NCBI GenBank assembly: GCA_030612945.1
Contig: JAUWMY010000099.1
Location: 1 to 7,888 of the forward strand
Origin: Desulfobacteraceae bacterium
GTDB lineage: Bacteria; Desulfobacterota; DSM-4660; Desulfatiglandales; Desulfatiglandaceae
Direction: 5' to 3'
Length of the DNA: 7,888 nucleotides
Shown here in pieces: positions 4,408 to 7,888 of the stretch (positions are counted from its first letter, which is position 1; each line of letters opens with the position of its first letter). The position numbers and the translations under genes are program-made. The notes beneath the pieces are model-generated. The model was not told the DNA's origin and ran no database searches. It saw only the letters and a list, made by a program, of their open reading frames with translations.

Positions 4408-5073
4408 CTAACCTTTCTTGTCACCTATCCTGTAGGGGGCCGGGGCAAGATAATGAACTGTGTACGCCCTTGACATAAAGGGAAAAGCTTTTAATCTGTA
4501 ACCAGCCTTAAAACAGGCATTGCTAAAGAGAAAGTCACCGCCTCTGCCGAATTTCTCATCGAACTTAATTTTTAAAACAGTTTCCCTGCGAACGATAAGA
4601 CAACCGGTGCTGATGTAAGTAAACTTATCGGCCGACTCATTCCATTTTTTACGAAAGAGCCCGTCTTTTTTGGTGCACCAGGAGAACCACTCGACAGGCT
4701 CTTTATCCTGCTCGAATTGATAAACGGGAAAAGGTGTTAAATCAAACAAGTCCGTGTCAAGTTTCCTTACACACTCCCACCATCTGAAAATAAGCTCCTG
4801 ATCATCACCTATATAAACTAAAAACTCGCTGTGTGACATTTCAGCAAGTCTGTTAAAAATTGCATTGATGCGGCCGTGCTCGGGGTCGTGGGTATTATGT
4901 TTGTTGATAAAACGATGTAATTTTGTATCGAGGGAAGTTTTTCCATAGACAAGAATAGCATAAGGGATATCGATCTTTTGAAGATGAATAGAGTTGATGG
5001 TCCTCTCAAGCAACGTTTCCCTTAGACCGCAGGCCGGTATACAAAAGCTGAGAGATTTAATTCTGTTAGACAT
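4408..5073 (-). CDS. GT2-like (GT-A fold) glycosyltransferase
   Basis: A 221-aa protein starting at the ATG at 5073, chosen because AGGAGGGG lies 7 nt upstream; an ATG at 5127 in frame would add 18 residues without such a site. The start LSFCIPACG (8-16) fits the first beta strand of GT-A enzymes. FLVYIGDDQE (84-93) carries the DD expected to hold the metal and sugar nucleotide. STGCLIVRRE (155-164) and FDEKFGRGGDFLFSNACFKAG (171-191) match the late acceptor-side region of family 2 enzymes, with GGD where many have GED. There is no membrane segment, so it is probably cytoplasmic. The start overlaps the end of the peptidase frame by 8 nt. It likely glycosylates a surface polymer, a virion protein or DNA; which one cannot be told. 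Confidence 0.8.
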   Translation of the reverse strand: MSNRIKSLSFCIPACGLRETLLERTINSIHLQKIDIPYAILVYGKTSLDTKLHRFINKHNTHDPEHGRINAIFNRLAEMSHSEFLVYIGDDQELIFRWWECVRKLDTDLFDLTPFPVYQFEQDKEPVEWFSWCTKKDGLFRKKWNESADKFTYISTGCLIVRRETVLKIKFDEKFGRGGDFLFSNACFKAGYRLKAFPFMSRAYTVHYLAPAPYRIGDKKG

Positions 5074-5419
5074 ACCAGGTCCCCTCCTGGAAATGGTAAA
5101 TATCTTCAGGGTCGGTCCACCGGCCACCCCAGACTCCGCCCATCTTTTCCCATGCCTCGCCTAAGGCATCATAGCCTTTTCACCTGGACCAACAGAGTTC
5201 GCCATCTTTAAATATTGCAAAGTCCATAGCAAGCCAGTCCTGATGAAAAGATCGTTTGATCTTACTTTTACCCCGGGCAAGTAATTTACGATGTTCAGCT
5301 GCGGATCTTTTAAAGCAGGTAGGAAGCAACTGTATACCAATATATTGAGAGTAAAGGGATAACCTGGCGATCATCTCAAAAAATTTTATCCTGCGCTGCG
5401 TCTTAGAAATTTTAATCAA
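5066..5419 (-). pseudogene. M15-type peptidoglycan peptidase (endolysin-like) interrupted by in-frame TGA
   Basis: From a TTG at 5419, 8 nt after AAGGAGGG (5428-5435), the frame runs 79 codons to a TGA at 5180-5182 and then, in the same frame, 37 more codons to a TAA at 5066-5068. The first part has CFKRSAAEHRKLLARGKSK (35-53) and SFHQDWLAMDF (57-67), the M15 motif with ligands H59 and D66. The second part (81-117) has GYDALGEAWEKMGGVWGGRW and IYHFQ, supplying the last zinc ligand H109. Both parts fit phage L-alanyl-D-glutamate-type lysins of about 120 residues. The TAA overlaps the next gene's ATG by 8 nt, so the full frame was the original gene. Stopping at the TGA would leave a dead enzyme. 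Nonsense mutation, sequencing error or UGA readthrough are the choices. Confidence 0.8.
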
Positions 5420-5427
5420 AAAAAGAG

Positions 5428-5435
5428 CCCTCCTT
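5428..5435 (-). promoter_or_regulatory. Ribosome binding site deciding a TTG start
   Basis: AAGGAGGG on the minus strand lies 8 nt before TTG (5419-5417). It fixes the peptidase start at TTG rather than at the ATG at 5476, which lies upstream of the predicted transcription start. Confidence 0.75.
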
Positions 5436-5438
5436 AAA

Positions 5439-5487
5439 ATACAAGATATTGTATACCAGAGGCCTCCGGGAATCACAAGATCTTGTG
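5439..5487. promoter_or_regulatory. Twin operator palindromes ACAAGATMTTGT, 34 bp apart
   Basis: Site 1 is ATACAAGATATTGTAT (5439-5454) and site 2 is CACAAGATCTTGTG (5474-5487). Their 12-bp cores differ at one base. Centres are 34 bp apart, about three helical turns, so a dimer on each would face the same side. Site 1 covers the predicted -10 and transcription start and site 2 covers the -35, the layout expected for a repressor. The DNA-binding protein at 5830-6279 and the ribbon-helix-helix protein at 6293-6433 are candidate ligands. Confidence 0.65.
5450..5478 (-). promoter_or_regulatory. Predicted promoter of the lysin-glycosyltransferase operon
   Basis: TTGTGA (5473-5478), a 17-bp spacer, TATACA (5450-5455), read on the minus strand; each element matches consensus at four of six positions. 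Transcription would start near 5443, giving a leader of about 24 nt. A TTGACA further upstream (about 5496-5501 on the minus strand) with TGTGAT 18 bp on is a weaker alternative. Confidence 0.5.
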
Positions 5488-5528
5488 GTGGGTTATGTCA
5501 AATTTGATATATTTCAAAATTAGCATAA

Positions 5529-5590
5529 TTGACAAGTTAAGAGAAGGGCTGTTAAAAAGAAAATTTAAAATAGAACGAGAAGGGAGGTGA
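5529..5590 (+). promoter_or_regulatory. Weak promoter and strong ribosome site for the 5595 gene
   Basis: TTGACA (5529-5534) is a perfect -35, but 17 bp on only TTAAAA (5552-5557, three of six) stands as -10; TAAAAT at 5566-5571 is better but too far. AGGGAGGTGATC ends four bases before the ATG at 5595 and is close to the full anti-Shine-Dalgarno complement. Confidence 0.4.
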
Positions 5591-5594
5591 TCTA

Positions 5595-5777
5595 ATGAAT
5601 TGGATGGGAATATTAAGCAGTATCCTTTGGCAGGTGCTAAAGCATATAAGCCCTGAGATAAGAAAGGCAATCCAGGGCCTTATTGCTGAGCTGAGGATCA
5701 AGGCAAGGGCGACTGAAAATCCATGGGATGATTTGTTTGTCGAGGTCCTGGCAGGGATATTCAGCGTAGAGGATTGA
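5595..5777 (+). CDS. Small phage-type protein, 60 aa
   Basis: A 60-aa protein with an excellent ribosome site. It opens MNWMGILSSILWQVL, an amphipathic or weakly hydrophobic helix, followed by a charged helix (SPEIRKAIQGLIAELRIKA) and ends around NPWDDLFVEVLAGIF. From memory, small proteins ending in an NPWDD-type segment are common in phage genomes near lysis or morphogenesis genes; I know of no assigned function. The hydrophobic stretch is too short and mixed for a confident membrane segment, so holin is only a guess. The gene ends TGA directly followed by in-frame TAA, a tandem stop. It is divergent from the lysin operon and 52 nt upstream of the next plus-strand gene. Confidence 0.75.
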   Translation: MNWMGILSSILWQVLKHISPEIRKAIQGLIAELRIKARATENPWDDLFVEVLAGIFSVED

Positions 5778-5829
5778 TAAAGATCAATAATATTATTTAT
5801 AAACATCAATTAAGATGGGGGTTATAGCT

Positions 5830-6279
5830 ATGCAAACTTCACAAAAAGCCCATCCGTTGCTGGTTTTACTTTTAAAAGTGCAGCGGAAATATGGCAAGGA
5901 TTATTGCTGGCCGTCACAAGAAAAAATCCTTGAGCTTCTGGAGCTCCGCCAGGGTCTCAAAAAATCCAGATCGACATTAAACCGGTGGCTTGCCTGCGCT
6001 GAGTCTGAAAAATATTTAATGAGACGGCGAAGGATTAAAAGGCACAAATTGTATGGAATGGTTTTTAAGTCGAGTCTGTATAAAATATCAATCAAGGGAT
6101 ATCGTTTACTTCACTTATTAGGTGTGTCCGTGGAAGCTGAGATAAAAAAATATCAGATGTGGCTTGAAGAGATCAGGCCTCGGCGGGAAAAACAAAAAGC
6201 CCCCCCGGGTGGACCCGGGGGGGACGAAAAGAGAGTTAAGGTAATTATTGGAGAAGTTGCAGACGCCTTGAGCGTCTAA
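5830..6279 (+). CDS. Winged-helix/HTH DNA-binding protein, replication- or regulator-like
   Basis: About 149 aa from the ATG at 5830, preferred over the ATG at 5815 because GGGGGTTAT lies 8 nt upstream of it and nothing suitable precedes 5815. WPSQEKILELL followed by KSRSTLNRWLA gives a helix-turn-helix, then MRRRRIKRHKLYGMVFKSS forms a basic wing and LYKISIKGYRLLHLLGV a closing helix; the pattern is that of winged-helix replication or transcription factors on phages and plasmids. The tail (about 115-149) is charged and holds APPGGPGGDEKR, encoded by a near-perfect GC palindrome that doubles as a terminator for the opposite strand. It is the second gene of a short plus-strand unit. Exact role unknown; repressor or initiator are both possible. 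Confidence 0.75.
   Translation: MQTSQKAHPLLVLLLKVQRKYGKDYCWPSQEKILELLELRQGLKKSRSTLNRWLACAESEKYLMRRRRIKRHKLYGMVFKSSLYKISIKGYRLLHLLGVSVEAEIKKYQMWLEEIRPRREKQKAPPGGPGGDEKRVKVIIGEVADALSV
6188..6223 (-). terminator. Strong intrinsic terminator for the minus-strand small-gene operon
   Basis: CCCCCCCGGGT (6200-6210) and ACCCGGGGGGG (6213-6223) form a perfect 11-bp inverted repeat. On the minus strand the stem is followed by CTTTTTGTTTTT (6199-6188), the classic terminator form. On the plus strand no T-tract follows. It lies wholly inside the 3' part of the convergent gene at 5830-6279. Confidence 0.8.
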
Positions 6280-6286
6280 AATTACC
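6240..6286 (+). terminator. Two-tier hairpin at the end of the 5830-6279 gene
   Basis: GGTAATT (6240-6246) pairs with AATTACC (6280-6286) and, inside, AGACGC (6261-6266) with GCGTCT (6272-6277); the stop codon sits between the 3' arms. The first T-run (TTTTT, about 6297-6301) is 10 nt after the stem, so function as a plus-strand terminator is uncertain. Confidence 0.35.
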
Positions 6287-6292
6287 CGTGCC

Positions 6293-6433
6293 TCACTTTT
6301 TCTTGACTCGTTCCAGGTACTGAGAAAGTGCCTTTAAAATGAGTTTGTTTGTTGATATACCTTCATCAATCGCTTGCTTCTTTGCTGCGCCTCTTTGCGC
6401 AGGCTGAATATTTCGTAAGTTAAAGTTCGCCAT
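6293..6433 (-). CDS. Ribbon-helix-helix (Arc/CopG-type) DNA-binding protein, 46 aa
   Basis: A 46-aa protein starting at the ATG at 6433, with AAAGGAG about 6 nt upstream. FNLRNIQ (4-10) fits the DNA-contacting strand, PAQRGAAKKQAIDEG (11-25) the first helix, ISTNKLILKALSQYL (26-40) the second helix with its usual S/T-N cap, and ERVKKK a basic end. Length and layout match minimal ribbon-helix-helix regulators, which bind as dimers of dimers to tandem short sites. It is the last gene of a three-gene minus-strand unit and may repress its own promoter at 6942-6969, where a 9-bp direct repeat sits. It could also act on the twin palindromes near 5460. The target is inference; the fold call is fairly secure. 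Confidence 0.75.
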   Translation of the reverse strand: MANFNLRNIQPAQRGAAKKQAIDEGISTNKLILKALSQYLERVKKK

Positions 6434-6448
6434 TTTTTCTCCTTTATA

Positions 6449-6488
6449 CCCCGCCAGTGTAGCTCCTCCATTATGGGCCTTAGCGGGG
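6449..6488 (-). promoter_or_regulatory. Hairpin before the ribbon-helix-helix gene
   Basis: CCCCGC (6449-6454) pairs with GCGGGG (6483-6488) in the 64-nt gap between two minus-strand genes. On the minus strand the stem ends 4-5 nt before the AAAGGAG ribosome site, so it could limit readthrough or translation. It lacks a T-tract. Confidence 0.35.
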
Positions 6489-6497
6489 GAAATGGAT

Positions 6498-6668
6498 TTA
6501 ATTGACCTTCGATTTCTCCGCAGGGATATAGTATTTTATCCCTAAAGCCCTTTCTTGCGCATTCCTCACTGTTAACTTTATTGCCCGCGGGTCTTTTGGT
6601 CTGCGACAAAATGCCGCAACCAGTACATTATCGTCCCAAATTCTGTACTTGCTTCTTGAGGTTCCCAT
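6498..6668 (-). CDS. Hypothetical small basic protein, 56 aa
   Basis: An ATG at 6668 follows AAAGGAGGGAGA at good spacing, so the frame is very likely translated. The product begins MGTSRSKYRIWDDNVL, is rich in Arg and Lys (CRRPKDPRAIKLTVRNAQER), and ends with KYYIPAEKSKVN; pI should be high. No membrane segment, signal peptide or metal-binding cluster is seen. I recognise no family. It is the middle gene of a three-gene unit, 35 nt after the upstream gene and 64 nt before the ribbon-helix-helix gene. A nucleic-acid-associated or accessory phage protein is possible but unsupported beyond its charge. Confidence 0.7.
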   Translation of the reverse strand: MGTSRSKYRIWDDNVLVAAFCRRPKDPRAIKLTVRNAQERALGIKYYIPAEKSKVN

Positions 6669-6703
6669 CGTTTCTCCCTCCTTTATTTGATTAAGTTATA
6701 AAA

Positions 6704-6907
6704 TTAATCCTCGTATTTTTCTTCCGGCCGCAGTTTAGCTGACTCATGGATGTCCATAATTTTTCCCCTGGGCAGGCCAGCAATCCCCTCGGGCGGGATG
6801 GACAATATATCATCTGCTTCGATAGGATTGTTATGACAATCCCTGCCGTAATTTACCAGGCTACATGTTTCACAGTGTCCACCATTTTGGCTGCAATAAT
6901 TTTTCAT
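6704..6907 (-). CDS. Small Cys/His-rich (zinc-ribbon-like) protein, 67 aa
   Basis: Translation starts at the ATG at 6907, with AAAGGAGGGAG just upstream; a longer frame from 6979 crosses the promoter and is rejected. The N-terminus holds C5, H11, C12, C15, C24 and H25 (NYCSQNGGHCETCSLVNYGRDCHN), a compact set able to bind zinc. The rest is soluble and acidic at the end (RPEEKYED). I recognise no named family; small zinc-binding proteins of this kind are common in phage early or accessory regions. It is the first gene behind a near-consensus promoter and leads an operon with a basic protein and a ribbon-helix-helix protein. Function unknown. Confidence 0.7.
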   Translation of the reverse strand: MKNYCSQNGGHCETCSLVNYGRDCHNNPIEADDILSIPPEGIAGLPRGKIMDIHESAKLRPEEKYED

Positions 6908-6941
6908 CTCTCCCTCCTTTAAAATGTTAATCTTACCTTCT

Positions 6942-6969
6942 ATTATAATCATTATAATCAAAATGTCAA
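6942..6969 (-). promoter_or_regulatory. Near-consensus sigma-A promoter with tandem 9-bp repeat
   Basis: On the minus strand, TTGACA (6969-6964), a 16-bp spacer and TATAAT (6947-6942): both elements perfect. Across the -10 and spacer the plus strand reads ATTATAATC twice in tandem (6942-6959), a likely operator or duplicate -10. It drives the three small genes ending at 6293. Confidence 0.8.
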
Positions 6970-7105
6970 GTGTTACCACCCAGCAAACCCTTAATGGACC
7001 TATGTTTGCGAGGGGAAAAAAGATGCCCTAAATTATTGAAATCATTACAATAAAAATGCACCTTTTTTTAAAAAAAACACAATAGCCTTGCACGGCGTTT
7101 AAGTG

Positions 7106-7118
7106 CATACCTGGTATG
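7106..7118. promoter_or_regulatory. Palindrome CATACCTGGTATG
   Basis: CATACC and GGTATG are perfect inverted halves around one T, an operator-like 13-mer. TGCAC (7089-7093) and GTGCA (7103-7107) form another inverted pair overlapping its left edge. No convincing promoter overlaps it. Confidence 0.4.
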
Positions 7119-7153
7119 TTTATTGCAACTATTCACCACTAATTGAAGTGAGA

Positions 7154-7187
7154 AAAATCTGAACTTTAGTCTTCGTGTTCAGATTTT
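7154..7187. terminator. 11-bp hairpin with A/T flanks, possible bidirectional terminator
   Basis: AAAATCTGAAC (7154-7164) pairs perfectly with GTTCAGATTTT (7177-7187) around 12 nt. Four A-T pairs at the base give T-tracts on both strands, but the GC content of the stem is low. Confidence 0.4.
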
Positions 7188-7207
7188 AGATAAAAATAGT
7201 TAAGAGT

Positions 7208-7271
7208 TTTTAAGCGGTTCAGTTTTGATTAAATATGAAGGGAACGAACAGCGCTTAAAAGCTCGTTCCTT
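7208..7271. other. Two interleaved inverted repeats
   Basis: TTTTAAGCG (7208-7216) is complementary to CGCTTAAAA (7252-7260), and GGAACGA (7241-7247) to TCGTTCC (7263-7269). The arms interleave, and the 2-nt link between the last two arms is too short for an ordinary pseudoknot, so the helices are probably mutually exclusive. The second hairpin, extended by AA/TT, is followed by TTATAATTTT on the plus strand and could terminate. Confidence 0.45.
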
Positions 7272-7324
7272 ATAATTTTACATAACCTTTATGACAGTAG
7301 TCACTATGGTGTATTAAAAGTGCG

Positions 7325-7440
7325 ACACGGCGAAAAAAGGGACTTTGGGGGGAGGGCGGGTTGAAACCGAGGTTGAAATATCGCCGAGGTTGGACGATCT
7401 CCCCTGGGTGTGAGCACCTGTATAGGGAAAAAGGGGTTAA
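7325..7440. repeat. GC-rich patch with CCGAGGTTG repeats and nested pairing
   Basis: CCGAGGTTG occurs at 7367-7375 and 7384-7392, and GGTTGAAA at 7359-7366 and 7371-7378. GGGGAG (7349-7354) can pair with CTCCCC (7399-7404), and GGTG-TGAG-CACC (7407-7418) forms a small hairpin after it. This could be a short structured RNA or a protein-binding array; strand and limits unknown. Confidence 0.35.
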
Positions 7441-7460
7441 TATGGGGGCGCTATAAGGAA

Positions 7461-7489
7461 AGCTCCCTCAAAGAAGATTTAAGGGAGCT
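7461..7489 (-). terminator. Hairpin after the recombinase operon
   Basis: AGCTCCCT (7461-7468) and AGGGAGCT (7482-7489) pair perfectly around 13 nt. On the minus strand it follows the 35-aa gene and is trailed by TTCCTTAT, a modest T-rich tail, so it probably ends the recombinase transcript. Confidence 0.5.
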
Positions 7490-7503
7490 CATAGGTGGCA
7501 AAA

Positions 7504-7611
7504 TTAGAGGTTTTTTAATCCGGATAAAAATAAGTGGGCGTCTCTGGCAAGAAAATAGAGACAAAAAAGGGTGGTTAGGATCATGAAGGGGTAAAAAAGC
7601 AGTTTCTCCAT
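7504..7611 (-). CDS. Small single-span membrane protein, 35 aa
   Basis: An ATG at 7611 opens 35 codons to a TAA at 7504. TAAGGAG, overlapping the recombinase stop codon region, lies 5 nt upstream, so this gene is very likely translated and coupled to the recombinase gene, whose stop is 9 nt away. The product, beginning MEKLLFYPFMILTTLFCLYF, has one hydrophobic span (about 4-20) followed by charged ARD and a second mildly hydrophobic stretch HLFLSGL. No family recognised. It might be a small phage membrane or toxin-like peptide; nothing in the sequence decides this. Confidence 0.6.
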   Translation of the reverse strand: MEKLLFYPFMILTTLFCLYFLARDAHLFLSGLKNL

Positions 7612-7620
7612 GGTGACTCC

Positions 7621-7888
7621 TTAGCTAAAGGTTTTGTTAACGGACTTTGACAAATCCTGGATCGTGGGATGCATGTAAAGCTCTGTTGAAGATAATTTCT
7701 TGTGTCCAAGAAGGATTTGAACCTCTCTGGTGTTAGAGTATTTAAGAACCATAGTGGCATAAGTATGACGCAGCATGTGCGGCATAACATGTTTATCGAG
7801 GATTTTAAGACAGATCCTGGAGACAAGCTGCTCGACTCCATGGACCGACATATGATCACGGCCGCCGGTCCCGGGAAAAAGGAAATGA
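7621..7888 (-). CDS. Tyrosine recombinase (phage integrase / XerC-D-like), C-terminal part
   Basis: The frame is open from the right edge to a TAA at 7621, giving the last 88 or so residues; the N-terminus lies outside the window. Visible motifs are the catalytic-domain set: LFPGTGG before the core helix, HMLRHTYAT (H-x-x-R-H, second catalytic Arg), VQILLGHKKLSSTELYMH with the conserved LGH histidine and the nucleophile Tyr in ELYMH, then a short tail. The first catalytic Arg is off-window. All visible active-site residues are intact. This enzyme cuts and rejoins DNA at attachment sites. The LLGHKKLSST pattern is close to Xer-like and integron-neighbour integrases of Firmicute elements. Its presence next to a non-coding stretch supports an integrating element. 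Confidence 0.92.
   Translation of the reverse strand, partial: HFLFPGTGGRDHMSVHGVEQLVSRICLKILDKHVMPHMLRHTYATMVLKYSNTREVQILLGHKKLSSTELYMHPTIQDLSKSVNKTFS

Larger units (their letters stand above)
6970..7503. other. About 530-bp intergenic region without a gene
   Basis: No frame with a ribosome site was found on either strand. The left half is AT-rich with hairpins (7106-7118, 7154-7187, 7208-7271). The right part (about 7325-7440) is GC-rich with repeats and pairing, then comes the terminator-like hairpin at 7461-7489. As it lies between an integrase operon and an early-type operon, it may hold an attachment site or control region; no att core can be fixed from one window. Confidence 0.5.

Noticed and set aside
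5180..5182. Element-wide reading of TGA as tryptophan
   Set aside because: TGA serves as a natural stop at 3569-3571 (overlapping the next ATG), at 5775-5777 and at 6293-6295, and TGG is used freely; only the lysin argues for it.
5473..5809. Minus-strand frames opposite the 60-aa gene
   Set aside because: They are shadows of the plus-strand gene, which has a near-perfect ribosome site.
6334..6609. 91-codon minus-strand frame
   Set aside because: It overlaps two better frames (6293-6433 and 6498-6668) that each have strong ribosome sites and protein-like products.

Overview
The window reads as part of a bacteriophage, prophage or related integrative element, most likely from a low-to-mid-GC Firmicute (Clostridia-like). 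The evidence is the long, near-perfect Shine-Dalgarno sequences (GGGAGGTGATC, AAGGAGGG), tightly packed or overlapping genes, tail-like proteins, an M15-type lytic peptidase, a small ribbon-helix-helix regulator and a tyrosine recombinase. The host assignment is inference. No tRNA, rRNA or CRISPR array was seen.

Layout from left to right. (1) 1-850, minus strand: two phage-type structural-like genes, the first running off the left edge. (2) About 890-3010: some 2 kb with no convincing gene. It holds a palindrome-rich regulatory patch (914-973), three 26-bp repeats at an exact 44-bp period (1032-1145), a roughly 1.1-kb stretch of long nested hairpins and G-quadruplex motifs (1160-2312), a C-rich tandem repeat block (2409-2572) and a 233-bp segment bounded by 12-bp inverted repeats (2668-2900). 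(3) 3021-5419, minus strand: a coupled operon of M15 peptidase, GT2-like glycosyltransferase, phosphoribosyltransferase-HAD fusion and CmcI-like methyltransferase. The peptidase frame is interrupted by one in-frame TGA. (4) 5439-5487: two near-identical palindromes, 34 bp apart, overlying the predicted promoter of that operon. (5) 5595-6279, plus strand: a 60-aa phage-type protein and a winged-helix DNA-binding protein. (6) 6293-6969, minus strand: three small genes behind a near-consensus promoter, with their terminator inside the end of the convergent plus-strand gene. (7) 6970-7503: non-coding, with several hairpins. (8) 7504-7888, minus strand: a 35-aa membrane protein directly after the C-terminal half of a tyrosine recombinase cut by the right edge.

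The best candidate for something undescribed is the hairpin and G-quadruplex region at about 1160-2312. Its long stems keep pairing despite sequence differences, and in seven stem positions the difference is a G-T pair (a wobble in plus-strand RNA), against one A-C pair. A GCAA tetraloop also points to the plus strand. This suggests a large structured RNA made antisense to the flanking gene direction, comparable in size and setting to phage-borne giant RNAs such as GOLLD or ROOL, although I cannot identify it as either. A structured DNA element (origin or packaging site) is the main alternative.

The second point of interest is the interrupted lysin: the 36 codons after the TGA still encode the conserved end of the family, including the last zinc ligand, and overlap the next start codon by 8 nt.
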